A stretch of 64,000 nucleotides of DNA from Enterobacter pseudoroggenkampii (lineage in GTDB: Bacteria > Pseudomonadota > Gammaproteobacteria > Enterobacterales > Enterobacteriaceae), in NCBI RefSeq assembly GCF_026420145.1, contig NZ_JAPMLV010000001.1, positions 310,001 through 374,000 of the forward strand, read 5' to 3'. The notes beneath the pieces are model-generated. The model was given only the letters and a program-made list of their open reading frames with translations. It was not told where the DNA came from and searched no databases. Numbering within the stretch: position 1 is the first letter of the stretch; each line of letters opens with the position of its first letter. Shown here in pieces: positions 7,999 to 18,000 of the stretch. The position numbers were made by a program, and so were the translations under genes.

Positions 7999-10104
7999 TC
8001 ATCTATCCTGAACGTGAAGACCGGTTTTCCAGATAAAGAAGCTTACCGTGTCGACTAATTTTGAATCGGCCTCGGCATAGGTTGCGGCACTGTGTCCTCC
8101 CTGACGGTAAGCCAGAACCAGCACGCTGCGCGGCGAGCCTATTTCCTCTAAACGGGCGGCGAATTTTGCTGTTTGCCACGGGGAAACGCGCTGGTCATGC
8201 AGGCCTACGGTTAACAGGACGGGAGGATAACGTTTTTCAGGTACCAGATGCCGGTAAGCATCTATTTTCAGTAAGTTTAGCCTGCCAGACGGCGTCAGCG
8301 GCGATCCCAGTTCGTCATAGTTCATCACGCCTATCGGAATGTTATCCAGTCGGCTGGTATTGAGCATCCCTGCGTCTATGGCCGCAGCGGCAAACAGTTC
8401 CGGGCGACGGGTCATCGCCATACCCACGATAATTCCCCCCGCGCTTTCACCCCCGATTGCCAGTTTTGACGGTGAGGTGTAGCGACTGTCGATAAGATAT
8501 TCCGCGCAACGGATAAAATCGGTAATGGAATTTTCTTTCTTATCTGCTCTTCCTGCTTCGTGCCATTCAGGGCCCATTTCACCGCCTCCGCGTACATGCG
8601 CGATAGCGAGAATACCGCCTTGTTCCAGCCAGAGCAGACGGGTCAGATCGAATGAAGGAAACGTACTCACGCCGTACGCGCCATAAGCCGTCAACCAGGT
8701 AGGGACCGAACCATCGCGCGCAATGCCTTTACGGTATATGAGGGTCAGTGGGACGCGAATATTGTCTGCTGTAGTGACCCATTTTTCTTCCGTCACATAG
8801 TCTGTCAGGGGCTGGCTTAACGGCGGTATTAACTCTGTTTTCTGGATAATGTTATCCGCAGGTTGATAATGATAAATGACGGGGGGATTAAGCCAGCCCT
8901 GACGGGTGAAGAGAATGTCCTGACTATTGCTGCTGGCAAATATCGCACTCACGTCTTCATCTGCAGGGACCGGAATTGCCTGGTGGTGACGGATATCAGC
9001 AAACGGAATACGCATGAATTTACTGCTTCCGGCGTTATGATAAGCAACATAAAGTGAATCCCTACTCAGGCTTAATTGTGTTAACTCTCCGTTCGACCAG
9101 CTCATCACGGGTTCTTTGGCGGAGGCAGGAGCCGCCAGATTGATGCGTGAAATATCATAGCCTGAGGAGGCGTTATAGCTCGCCAGATAAATCCACTCCC
9201 CGAAATAAACAAAGGCAGAAACATTTTTATCGGGATCAACAATCCTGGTCCAGTTGAGCGTGCCGTTGCCATCTGCGTCTTTTTTAGCGGAAAAAAGAGA
9301 GCTGCCATAACCGCTAATGGATTTTGACACGTTAACAATCAGGTAGTCAGAATCAGGGGAGGCGTAAAGATTAACGTTTTCGCAGGATTGCTGTGCGAGT
9401 TCTGGAATGGTGCGCCAGTCAAACGTCATAATATCGTTGTTGCTTTCTATATGGTGGAGATAGACCTTACCGCAGGTCTGCCGTCCTGAATCCTGAGTTA
9501 TAGTGTTCAGACTGTAATAAAAGGACTGATTATCTGCGGCCCAGACAACATTGGGGTAGCGAACGGCGGGGATGCGAGTGTCTAATACCACGTTATCAGC
9601 CACTCTGATCACCGTGATATCCGTGCTTTCCGTTCCATTTCGTGAGCGCCCAACGGCAACGAAACGACCATCATGTGAAGGAATGAAAAAGTTAATCCCA
9701 TAACCCACAGGCGGATCGATGAGCACACGTTCAGGCTTTCCCGCTTGTTTTACAAACAGCCGCAGGTAGGGATGTTCGACCGATGAGCGGAGATAAAAAC
9801 GATTGTATCCCGCATCATAAATGTCTGAAATAGTGGGGGCCGTATTCACTAACTCGCTCAACCTTTTCGCCAGCACGTTTCGCCAGGGAAGGGCGTGGAG
9901 CATGTTAACCGTCTGGTTTGAGCGTTGATTTAACCAGCGTGCGGTCTGTTGGGGGTGAGTTTCCATCCAATGATAAGGATCCATGTCATCCTCATAGGGA
10001 TTTTCGTTAGCATGAACGAAAAAGAGACAGCCAAAAAATGCGAGGATAGTAATAATTATCTGCTTGCTGATAGGTTTTATTCTCGGTATCAGGCAATGTT
10101 TCAT
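7999..10104 (-). CDS. Secreted prolyl oligopeptidase-family (S9) serine peptidase
   Basis: A 701-residue exported peptidase of the S9 (prolyl oligopeptidase/oligopeptidase B) family that would cleave short peptides. A basic then hydrophobic N-terminus (about 1-32, ending FFVHA) looks like a signal peptide, unlike cytoplasmic PtrB. A beta-propeller of about residues 60-410 precedes the alpha/beta-hydrolase domain. The catalytic triad is readable: Ser554 in GGESAGG, Asp637 in GLHDQRVSP and His671 in GGHSAATY. The gene is visibly richer in A+T than its neighbours and stands alone between betT and entD, where E. coli has neither, so it was probably acquired. The precise substrate cannot be told. 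Confidence 0.88.
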   Translation of the reverse strand: MKHCLIPRIKPISKQIIITILAFFGCLFFVHANENPYEDDMDPYHWMETHPQQTARWLNQRSNQTVNMLHALPWRNVLAKRLSELVNTAPTISDIYDAGYNRFYLRSSVEHPYLRLFVKQAGKPERVLIDPPVGYGINFFIPSHDGRFVAVGRSRNGTESTDITVIRVADNVVLDTRIPAVRYPNVVWAADNQSFYYSLNTITQDSGRQTCGKVYLHHIESNNDIMTFDWRTIPELAQQSCENVNLYASPDSDYLIVNVSKSISGYGSSLFSAKKDADGNGTLNWTRIVDPDKNVSAFVYFGEWIYLASYNASSGYDISRINLAAPASAKEPVMSWSNGELTQLSLSRDSLYVAYHNAGSSKFMRIPFADIRHHQAIPVPADEDVSAIFASSNSQDILFTRQGWLNPPVIYHYQPADNIIQKTELIPPLSQPLTDYVTEEKWVTTADNIRVPLTLIYRKGIARDGSVPTWLTAYGAYGVSTFPSFDLTRLLWLEQGGILAIAHVRGGGEMGPEWHEAGRADKKENSITDFIRCAEYLIDSRYTSPSKLAIGGESAGGIIVGMAMTRRPELFAAAAIDAGMLNTSRLDNIPIGVMNYDELGSPLTPSGRLNLLKIDAYRHLVPEKRYPPVLLTVGLHDQRVSPWQTAKFAARLEEIGSPRSVLVLAYRQGGHSAATYAEADSKLVDTVSFFIWKTGLHVQDR

Positions 10105-10426
10105 TTCTGGCTGGGCTCATGTTGTTCTGTTAGTGGCGTTAGTTGAGTACGTTATGTTTCCTTAGTCACATCGAGATAATGTAAAACAGCGAAGGCATAA
10201 TGTTCCTGAAATTATAAAATTGAAATAATTTATTTTGTATTTATTGATTTTTTATCCTCGTGTTTTTGATCTGGCTCGAGGTTTTATGACTGAATTCTGT
10301 TATGAAAAAACTCGCCCGAATACTTTTAAATGCTTCAGGAAGATTTTGGTGGCTATTATAAATGGTAGGAAGTGAGAGTTTCGTTATTTTTAGTCTTTAA
10401 TTGCTGGAGCAATAAACAGGGCAGCA
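10105..10426. other. AT-rich gene-free stretch
   Basis: About 320 bp between the S9 peptidase start and the entD stop. It is distinctly AT-rich (runs such as AATTTATTTTGTATTTATTG) and presumably holds the promoter of the peptidase gene near its right-hand start. I see no coding frame, RNA gene or transposon end in it. Confidence 0.6.
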
Positions 10427-11080
10427 TTATTCCTGAACGACAATCAAGGTATATACCTCTCCATTAACACATTGCCAGGCGAGGCTAAAGCATTTTCCCT
10501 GCTGATAACGGCCCGCCGGATGGCTGAGCGTCAACGCGATAGTTTTCTGATTCAACGCCGTGACCCGTGCACAATCGAATCCCATGTAGCGCCTTGCCGT
10601 AGGGAACAGGGCTTTAAACAAACTTTCCTTGGCGCTAAATGCCAACGTCAACGCCAGCGCAAAGGGGTAGCCCGAACGCTTCAGGCACATCGCTTCCTGT
10701 GCATCAATGATGCCGTCCTGGATTTCGCGGGCTTCACGGTCAGGAAGAATGGCTTCGCAATCAATACCCACCAGCGCATCTGGATGACGGACGGCAAGCG
10801 CCATCGCCTGCGTGCCGCAGTGGGTGATGCTCCCTGATACGCCGTCAGCCCAGAGAGGTTCACCGCTGGGGCCGATGCCGGGCACGGTGTGGTCAGGTAA
10901 GGCATGGGCTGCGGCGATGCGGCCTGCCAGATGCTCGGCTTTGCGTTTGCGCCCGGCATTTGAAAGCTCGGCGTGGTGGGGGAGCCAAAGGAGATCTGTG
11001 TCGGTGAAGGTGGTTGGGTCGAAGGTAACGTGGTGGACGGTGTGGCCGGCGAGAATGAGCGTGCTGTGGGTGGTGTGCAT
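10427..11080 (-). CDS. entD: Enterobactin synthase component D, 4'-phosphopantetheinyl transferase
   Basis: Transfers phosphopantetheine from CoA to the carrier-protein serines of EntB and EntF, making them active. The 217-residue protein shows the Sfp/EntD motifs: GPSGEPLW, SITHCGTQAMA, the Mg-binding GIDCEAI and the WxxKE-like block FSAKESLFKALFP. The start at 11080 has a GAAGGA ribosome site and matches the family start; a 13-residue upstream extension would run into the repeat. It is downstream of fepA on the same strand as in E. coli, but the gap contains two tandem repeat/terminator units. Slightly longer than the E. coli protein. Confidence 0.95.
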   Translation of the reverse strand: MHTTHSTLILAGHTVHHVTFDPTTFTDTDLLWLPHHAELSNAGRKRKAEHLAGRIAAAHALPDHTVPGIGPSGEPLWADGVSGSITHCGTQAMALAVRHPDALVGIDCEAILPDREAREIQDGIIDAQEAMCLKRSGYPFALALTLAFSAKESLFKALFPTARRYMGFDCARVTALNQKTIALTLSHPAGRYQQGKCFSLAWQCVNGEVYTLIVVQE

Positions 11081-11111
11081 GGTTTTTTCCTTCAGAATTG
11101 TGCGGCCTGAT

Positions 11112-11192
11112 GCCCTCACCCCGGCCCTCTCCCACGGGGAGAGGGAGCAAACACTAAAAACGGCAACAGGGTTGCCGTTTTGCTTTCACCTC
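11112..11192. repeat. 81-bp tandem unit, copy A (palindromic repeat plus terminator)
   Basis: Contains the CCCTCTCCC-type palindrome and an AAAACGGCAAC/GTTGCCGTTTT hairpin (11157-11181, AGG loop). The same 81-bp unit follows directly at 11193 with only a few differences, giving a direct tandem duplication between entD and fepA. Confidence 0.85.
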
Positions 11193-11273
11193 GCCCTCAC
11201 CCCGACCCTCTCCCACGAGGAGAGGGAGCAAACACTAAAAACGGCAACGGGGTTGCCGTTTTGCTTTTACCTA
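11193..11273. repeat. 81-bp tandem unit, copy B, reaching the fepA stop codon
   Basis: Second copy of the unit; the terminator hairpin stems are 11238-11248 and 11252-11262 with a GGG loop. On the minus strand the stem is followed by TTTT, so it can end fepA transcription. The unit finishes exactly at the fepA stop. Confidence 0.85.
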
Positions 11274-13520
11274 GAAACGCGTATTCACGCTCATGTACCA
11301 GGTACGACCCGGTTCATTATACGTATACGCACCCGCACCGTACATATACGCACCGGTGGTGGTGTTTCCGGTTGTCTGGGCATTACCCGCGCGCCACTGG
11401 CGTTTGTCAAAGACGTTGTCCACGCCGCCGGTCAGGCTGACGTTTTTGGTCATGTCCCACGTCGCGCTCAGGCCAACGATGCTGTACGGACTGACTTCGT
11501 CTTTTTCAGACCCGGTCACCGGCTGACCTTTGTAGTTGTACTTCTTCGGCTGCTGCTTGCCGTACCAGGTAAAGGTCGACTGGAGCGACACGTCCTGATG
11601 CACCTGCCAGCTCAGGGTTGAGTTCAGCGTGTACTCCGGAATGATCGACAGACGGTCGCCGGTCTCCTTGTTCTTGCTCTGCAGCATGTAGGTGATGTTG
11701 TTGGTCCAGTTAATCGTGTCGCTGACCGGCACGTTCAGGGAGCCTTCCAGCCCTTCGACGACTGCTTTAGGTACGTTTTCCCACTGGTAGATGTCGGTCT
11801 GCACTTTACCGGAAGAGGTGTGACCAATCGGCGCGTAGCCCGCTTCAATCTTGTCGCGGTAGTCGTTGCGGAACCAGGTGACGCCCGCCAGCCAGCCGTC
11901 GCGCTTCCACTCCAGACCAATCTCTTTGTTGATGCTGGTTTCGGCCTTCAGGTCGTCGTTACCCATCATATAGCAGCCCACGCCGTCGGAGCTGGCGTAG
12001 CAGCCCTGGCCTTTACTGTAGAGCAGGTAGTTCGGGTTGGTCTGGTACAGGCTCGGTGCCTTGTAGGCGCGCGCGATCCCCATCTTCAGCGTGAAGTTAT
12101 CCCCCAGACCCTGCGACAGGTTAAGTGACGGGCTCCAGTTGTTGCCGACGATGGTGTGATGGTCGAAGCGCAGGGCAGGGGTCAGCATGGTGCTGTCGGT
12201 CAGCTCCATGTTGTTTTCGGCGAACAGCGAGAAGATCTCTGCCGACGTGTACGGGCTGCGGTCGTTGCTCATGCCCGGAATGGTGCCGCCCTGCTGGGTT
12301 TGGGTGAAGGAGGTCGAGTCCTTCATGCGCTGCTGGTTCCACTCGGTGCCGAGCGTCAAGTTTTGGTTGACGATGAAATCAATCGGCAGGTTGATTTCAC
12401 TGTGCAGCATCACGTCGGCCAGATCGGTGTCGGTGAATTTATTACTGTTGAACAGACCTTCCAGACCGCCCGCCAGCCCCTCTCCCAGACGGGAGTTGCG
12501 GGTGTGCTCGTACTGCGCCCAGTTGCTGGTGGTAATGCCGTTATCCCAGCCGCCGTTCCAGGTCACCGCGAAGTTCTGGCGATAGATGCGGTTGGTCTCT
12601 TTGCCGTAGTTCTTTTTCACCAGACCGCTGGAGCTGTTGTCGTTGTTGGTGTTCTGCGTGTCGCCTGCGTAGAGGTTATTCTGACGGCTGTAGCCCGCCT
12701 CAAATTCCAGAGACTGCATCGGCGCAAAGTCCCAGCGCACCACGCCGTTAATGTCTTTGTTTTCTACACCCTCGCGGCCCGCGGGCAGCGTGTCGGCGTA
12801 GGCACCGGTTCGGTCAGACTGGTGACCCTGGTTGATGTCCCACGCGTCGGCCTGGGTTTTGTCCAGATTGCCGTACATGCGGAAGCTGAAGTCGCCGCCC
12901 AGCGGGCCGCTCAGGCTAAAGTTGGTGCGCTTGGTAGACCCTTCATCCTTGTGCTCAGGCGCATTCAGGTAGGTGTTCCAGGAGCCGTGCCACTGGTCGT
13001 CGAATTTTTTAGTGATGATGTTTACCACGCCGCCAGCCGCGCCGTTGCCGTAGCGTGCGGCGGCCGGACCGCGGATCACTTCGATGCGCTCGATCATCTC
13101 TGGTGGCACCCAGCCGGTATCGCCGCGGGTGTCGCGCTCGCCGCGCCAGCCCAGACGGATAGAGTTACGGCTGGTCACCGGCTTGCCGTCGATCAGGATC
13201 AGGGTGTTTTCTGGCCCCATGCCGCGGATATCAATCTGACGGTTGTTCCCGCGCTGGCCGCTGGTGGAGTTACCGGTCAGGTTAACGCCCGGCATGGTGC
13301 GGATGATTTCAGCCACGTCCCGCGCGGGCGGGTTTTTACGGATCTCATCGGCGGTGATGGTCGATACCCCCGGCGCCTGCAGATTCTGCTCGGCGGCGGT
13401 GATCACCATCGTGTCTTCGTGCTGCGCAGAGGCGGTGTTGTCGTCTGCCAGAGCGGGCAGCGCGACGCCGTAAATCCCTAAATTGACCAGCAAGGCCAAA
13501 GAGTGAATCTTCTTATTCAT
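11271..13520 (-). CDS. fepA: Ferric enterobactin outer-membrane receptor FepA
   Basis: TonB-dependent 22-stranded beta-barrel receptor (749 residues) for ferric enterobactin and some colicins. A signal peptide (about 1-22, ending PALA) is followed by the TonB box DTMVITAAEQ and the plug domain with RTMPGVNLTG, RGMGPENTLILIDGKPV and RGPAAARYGNGAAGGVVNIITK. The barrel ends in the C-terminal phenylalanine of YMSVNTRF, needed for outer-membrane assembly. The start at 13520 (MNKKIHSLALLVNLGIYG) matches the family; upstream in-frame codons lie in the Fur-controlled promoter. Divergent from fes. Confidence 0.97.
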   Translation of the reverse strand: MNKKIHSLALLVNLGIYGVALPALADDNTASAQHEDTMVITAAEQNLQAPGVSTITADEIRKNPPARDVAEIIRTMPGVNLTGNSTSGQRGNNRQIDIRGMGPENTLILIDGKPVTSRNSIRLGWRGERDTRGDTGWVPPEMIERIEVIRGPAAARYGNGAAGGVVNIITKKFDDQWHGSWNTYLNAPEHKDEGSTKRTNFSLSGPLGGDFSFRMYGNLDKTQADAWDINQGHQSDRTGAYADTLPAGREGVENKDINGVVRWDFAPMQSLEFEAGYSRQNNLYAGDTQNTNNDNSSSGLVKKNYGKETNRIYRQNFAVTWNGGWDNGITTSNWAQYEHTRNSRLGEGLAGGLEGLFNSNKFTDTDLADVMLHSEINLPIDFIVNQNLTLGTEWNQQRMKDSTSFTQTQQGGTIPGMSNDRSPYTSAEIFSLFAENNMELTDSTMLTPALRFDHHTIVGNNWSPSLNLSQGLGDNFTLKMGIARAYKAPSLYQTNPNYLLYSKGQGCYASSDGVGCYMMGNDDLKAETSINKEIGLEWKRDGWLAGVTWFRNDYRDKIEAGYAPIGHTSSGKVQTDIYQWENVPKAVVEGLEGSLNVPVSDTINWTNNITYMLQSKNKETGDRLSIIPEYTLNSTLSWQVHQDVSLQSTFTWYGKQQPKKYNYKGQPVTGSEKDEVSPYSIVGLSATWDMTKNVSLTGGVDNVFDKRQWRAGNAQTTGNTTTGAYMYGAGAYTYNEPGRTWYMSVNTRF

Positions 13521-13582
13521 TGTACGTCCTGCTTTTGTGGTTGTTTTATGAGCGCTTCCCACAGCGCGGGCACTACGCTATT

Positions 13583-13622
13583 GCAAATGCAAATAGTTAT
13601 CAATAATATTATCAATAAAATT
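13583..13622. promoter_or_regulatory. Fur-box-like region, fepA/fes divergent promoter
   Basis: An AT-rich run of hexamer-like repeats (GCAAAT, GCAAATAG, TTATCAATAATATTATCAAT) between the two start codons resembles overlapping Fur boxes, which are known to control fepA-entD and fes-entF in E. coli. Confidence 0.6.
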
Positions 13623-13664
13623 TGCTCTGAAACAAAAAAGACTGTTAAACATGAGGTTATAAGG

Positions 13665-14864
13665 GTGACGGCGTTAACAACGGGAAGTGAAGCGTGGTGG
13701 CAGTCGAAAAACGGGCCTGAATGGAAGCCGGAAAAGGCAAACTATCGCGTCACGTTCTGGTGGCGTGACCCGGCAGGAACGCAAAGAACGTCACCGATCA
13801 AACGCGTCTGGCTCTACGTCACCGGCGTGACCGATCACCACCAAAATGCCCGCCCGCAGTCTCTCGAACGCATGCCCGATACCGACGTCTGGCAGTGGCA
13901 GGGCGAGTTCAGCCCCGAGTGGCGCGGAAGCTACTGTTTTATCCCCTCCGTGAATGAAAATGATTTTGCCGACGCGGTATTCGAAGGCGAGCAGCCGGAC
14001 CGCATGGCGCTGCGCGAAGGCTGGCGCAAACTGCTGCCGCACGCGGTGTCTGATCCGCTGAATCCGCAAAGCTGGCGCGGCGGGCGCGGCCATGCCGTCT
14101 CCGCGCTGGAGATGCCGGACGCGCCCGTTCAGCCGGGCTGGAATCATCCCGATACGCCGTATCAGCCGCCAGTCTGCATTGAGTGGGAAAGCGCGCGCCT
14201 GAAAAATCGCCGTCGCGTCTGGATTTTCACTACCGGGGGCGACGACCCGGAACGTCCGCTGGCGGTGCTGCTCGACGGGCAGTTCTGGGCCGAAAGTATG
14301 CCCGTCTGGCCTGCGCTGGCGTCTCTCACCGCCGAGCGCAAATTACCGCCTGCGGTCTACGTCTTAATTGATGTTATCGATATGGAGCATCGCAACCGCG
14401 AGCTGCCGTGCAATCCCGATTTCTGGCTGGCGGTGCAGGAAGAACTTCTCCCCCTTGTCAAAAAACGTGCGCCGTTTAGCGACCGTGCCGACCGTACGGT
14501 AGTGGCAGGCCAGAGCTTTGGCGGTCTCGCGTCTCTTTATGCTGGCCACAACTGGCCGCAGCGTTTTGGCTGCGTGCTCAGCCAGTCCGGATCCTTCTGG
14601 TGGCCGCACCGCGGTGGGCAGCAGGACGGGCTGTTAATCGAACAACTTAAAGCCGGTGAAATATCCCCTCGCGGGCTACGCATCATTCTTGAAGCCGGGC
14701 GCAACGAGCCGCTCATCTTCCGCGCGAATCAGGCGATTTACGCCGAGCTGCACACGCACCAACCGGTTATCTGGCGTCAGGTTGACGGCGGACACGATGC
14801 GCTTTGCTGGCGCGGAGGGCTGACGCAGGGGCTGATGACCCTCTGGCAGCCGCTAATTCACTAA
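13665..14864 (+). CDS. fes: Enterochelin (enterobactin) esterase Fes
   Basis: Cytoplasmic serine esterase of 399 residues that hydrolyses the trilactone of imported ferric enterobactin so that iron can be released. An N-terminal domain (VTFWWRDP, VWLYVTGVTDHHQN) precedes the alpha/beta-hydrolase domain with the nucleophile in VVAGQSFGGLASLYAG and the catalytic His in QVDGGHDALCWRGGL. I start it at GTG 13665, which gives the conserved VTALTTGSEAWWQSK opening and a GAGG ribosome site 8 bases upstream; frames reaching to 13503 would cross the Fur region. First gene of fes-ybdZ-entF. Confidence 0.95.
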   Translation: MTALTTGSEAWWQSKNGPEWKPEKANYRVTFWWRDPAGTQRTSPIKRVWLYVTGVTDHHQNARPQSLERMPDTDVWQWQGEFSPEWRGSYCFIPSVNENDFADAVFEGEQPDRMALREGWRKLLPHAVSDPLNPQSWRGGRGHAVSALEMPDAPVQPGWNHPDTPYQPPVCIEWESARLKNRRRVWIFTTGGDDPERPLAVLLDGQFWAESMPVWPALASLTAERKLPPAVYVLIDVIDMEHRNRELPCNPDFWLAVQEELLPLVKKRAPFSDRADRTVVAGQSFGGLASLYAGHNWPQRFGCVLSQSGSFWWPHRGGQQDGLLIEQLKAGEISPRGLRIILEAGRNEPLIFRANQAIYAELHTHQPVIWRQVDGGHDALCWRGGLTQGLMTLWQPLIH

Positions 14865-14874
14865 CGGAGTCTGT

Positions 14875-15087
14875 ATGGAATTCAGCAATCCTTTCGATAA
14901 TCCGCAGGGACAGTTCGCCATTTTGCAAAACGACCAGGGGCAGTACAGCCTGTGGCCGCAGCAGTGCGAACTGCCGGCGGGGTGGCACGTGGTGTGTGAA
15001 GCACAGTCTCAGGAGGCGTGCCAGCAGTGGCTTGCCGGGCACTGGCACACGCTTGAGCCGTCCCATTTTGCGGAGGGAAGCGCATGA
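14875..15087 (+). CDS. ybdZ: MbtH-like protein YbdZ
   Basis: A 70-residue MbtH-family chaperone that binds and activates the adenylation domain of the NRPS EntF. The signature is seen as NDQGQYSLWP, then PAGWHVV and a C-terminal WHTLEPSHF. It begins 10 bp after fes and its stop overlaps the entF start as ATGA, so it is co-translated with its partner. Confidence 0.95.
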   Translation: MEFSNPFDNPQGQFAILQNDQGQYSLWPQQCELPAGWHVVCEAQSQEACQQWLAGHWHTLEPSHFAEGSA

Positions 15088-18000
15088 ACCGTCTTCCTCT
15101 CGTCGCCGCCCAGCCGGGTATCTGGATGGCGGAACAGCTGTCCACGCTGCCAAACGCCTGGAGCGTGGCGCACTACACCGAACTGAAAGGCGATATCGAC
15201 GCGCCGCTGCTGGCAAAAGCGATTGCTGAAGGCATGATGCAGGCCGATACCCTGCGGATGCGTTTTGCCGAGGAGAACGGCGAGGTGTGGCAGTGGGTGG
15301 ACGAGTCCACGATCCTGCCTGAGCCGTCCATCGTTCGCGTTAACTCTCACGACGCCGCCGTGACGCTGATGGAATCCGATCTTGACCAGAACCTGCGCGT
15401 CGACAGCGATCAGCCGCTGGCGTTTCAGCAGCTGATTCAGGTGGGTGAAAGCCACTGGTACTGGTATCAGCGCTATCACCATCTGGTGGTGGATGGCTTC
15501 AGTTTCCCGGCCATTACCCGCCAGATCGCCGCGATTTACGCCGCGTGGAAAAAGGGCGAACCTACGCCCGCATCTCCGTTTACGCCGTTTGAAGAGGTGG
15601 TGGACGAGTATCAGCGCTATCGCGACAGCGAGGCGTACCAGCGCGACGGTGCCTTCTGGGCAGAGCAGCGCAAGGAGTTGCCTTCTCCGGTCTCGCTCTC
15701 CTCCACACCGCTGCCGGGCCGAGCCGCGACAACGGATATCCTGCGCCTGAAAATCGCCGCCGACGGTCGTGCTTTTAGTCAGCTTGCGCAGGCGGCAGAA
15801 AAGGTACAGCGCACCGACCTGGCGCTTGCGCTGGTAGCGCTCTGGCTGGGCCGCCTGACCGGACGGCTGGACTACGCCGCCGGGTTTATCTTTATGCGCC
15901 GCATGGGCTCCGCGGCGCTCACCGCGACCGGGCCGGTGCTTAACGTCCTGCCGCTGGCGGTCAATATCGATCCGCAGGAGAGCCTGCCCTCGCTGGCGCT
16001 GCGCCTGGCGAACCAGCTGAAAAAAATGCGCCGCCACCAGCGCTACGACGCCGAGCAGATCGTGCGCGACAGCGGGAAAGCAGCGGGCGATGAAGCGCTG
16101 TTCGGCCCGGTGCTGAACGTGAAAGTGTTCGACTACCAGCTGGATATCGACGGCGTGGAGGCCATCACCCACACGCTGGCGACCGGCCCGGTGAACGATC
16201 TGGAGCTGGCGCTGTTCCCGGACGAGCAGGGCGGGTTGAGCATTGAGATCCTCGCCAATAAGCAGCGCTACGACGATGCGACGCTGACGCGTAACGTCGC
16301 GCGTCTGAACGCGATGCTGAGGCAGTTTGCGGCTAATCCGGACCTGCGCTGTGGCGAAGTGGAAACCGTTTCAGAGCAGGAGTATCAGCAACTGGCGCGC
16401 ATCAACGATACCGGACTGGCGCTGCCGTCCACCACGCTCGCGGATCTGGTGGCGGAGCAGGCGAGCAAAACGCCGGACGCCCCTGCGCTGGCGGACGCGC
16501 ACGTTGAGCTGAACTATCGCCAGATGCGCGAGCAGGTGGTCGCGCTGGCAAACCTGCTGCGCGCGCGCGGCGTGAAGCCGGGCGACAGCGTGGCGGTGGC
16601 CCTGCCGCGCTCGGTGTTCCTGACGTTAGCATTGCACGGCATTGTGGAGGCGGGCGCCGCGTGGCTGCCGCTCGACACCGGCTACCCGGACGACCGCCTG
16701 CGGATGATGCTTGAGGACGCGAAGCCGTCCCTGCTCATTACTACCGACGAACAGCTTCCGCGCTTTAGCGATCTGTCCGTCGAGACGTTTAGTTACAACA
16801 CACTGTTACCGGCTGCGGGTGCTGAGCCGCTGCGGCTGGCGACGCCGGAGCAGACGGCGTACATCATCTTTACCTCCGGCTCGACGGGGCGCCCTAAAGG
16901 GGTCATGGTCGGCCATACCGCCATCGTTAACCGCCTGAAGTGGATGCAGGATCATTACCCGCTGGACGCGACGGACGTGGTGGCGCAGAAAACGCCGTGC
17001 AGCTTTGACGTGTCGGTGTGGGAGTTCTGGTGGCCGTTTATCGCCGGGGCGAAGCTGGTGATGGCCGAGCCGGACGCGCACCGCGATCCCCAGGCGATGC
17101 AGAGCTTCTTCACCCGGTACGGCGTGACCACCACCCACTTCGTGCCGTCGATGCTGGCGGCGTTTGTTGCCTCGCTGACGCCGGAAAACGTTGCGTGCTG
17201 TAAAACCCTTAAGCAGGTGTTCTGCAGCGGCGAAGCGCTGCCAACCGAACTGTGCCGCGAGTGGGAGCAGTTGACCCATGCGCCGCTTCACAACCTCTAT
17301 GGCCCGACGGAAGCGGCGGTGGACGTGAGCTGGTATCCGGCGTTTGGTCCCGAGCTGGCGGCGGTGGAGGGCAACAGCGTGCCGATTGGCTTCCCGGTGT
17401 GGAACACGGGGCTGCGCATTCTGGACGCGATGATGCGCCCGGTGCCGTTCGGCGTGGCGGGCGATCTCTATCTCACCGGCATTCAGCTGGCGCAGGGGTA
17501 TCTGGGCCGTCCGGACCTCACCGCCAGCCGCTTTATCGCCGACCCGTTTGCGCCGGGCGAGCGAATGTACCGCACCGGAGACGTTGCCCGCTGGCTGGAC
17601 AACGGCGCGGTGGAGTATCTGGGCCGCAGCGACGACCAGCTTAAAATTCGCGGCCAGCGCATCGAGCTGGGTGAAATCGACCGGGCGATGCTGTCGCTGC
17701 CGGACGTGGCTCAGGCCGTGGCGCACGCCTGCGTGTTCAACCGGGCGGCGGCAACGGGCGGCGATGCCCGGCAGCTGGTGGGGTACGTGGTTTCTGAAAC
17801 CGGCTTACCGCTGGACCGCGACGCGCTGCTCGAATCGCTCAAGGCACAGCTGCCGCCGCATATGGTGCCGGTGGTGCTGCTGCAAATCAGCGCGCTGCCG
17901 CTGAGCGCCAACGGCAAGCTTGACCGCAAGGCGCTGCCGCTGCCGGAGCTGACCGGTAAAACCTCCGGGCGGGCGCCGGAAAGCGAAACCGAAATCGCCG

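Noticed and set aside
12156..13481. 441-residue plus-strand frame opposite fepA
   Set aside because: Shadow of fepA codon bias; the fepA protein is unmistakable.
13503..13664. Longer fes start
   Set aside because: It would translate the Fur-controlled promoter; GTG 13665 has a ribosome site and the conserved protein start.
15009..16172. 387-residue minus-strand frame opposite entF
   Set aside because: Antisense of a conserved NRPS condensation domain, no recognisable domain.
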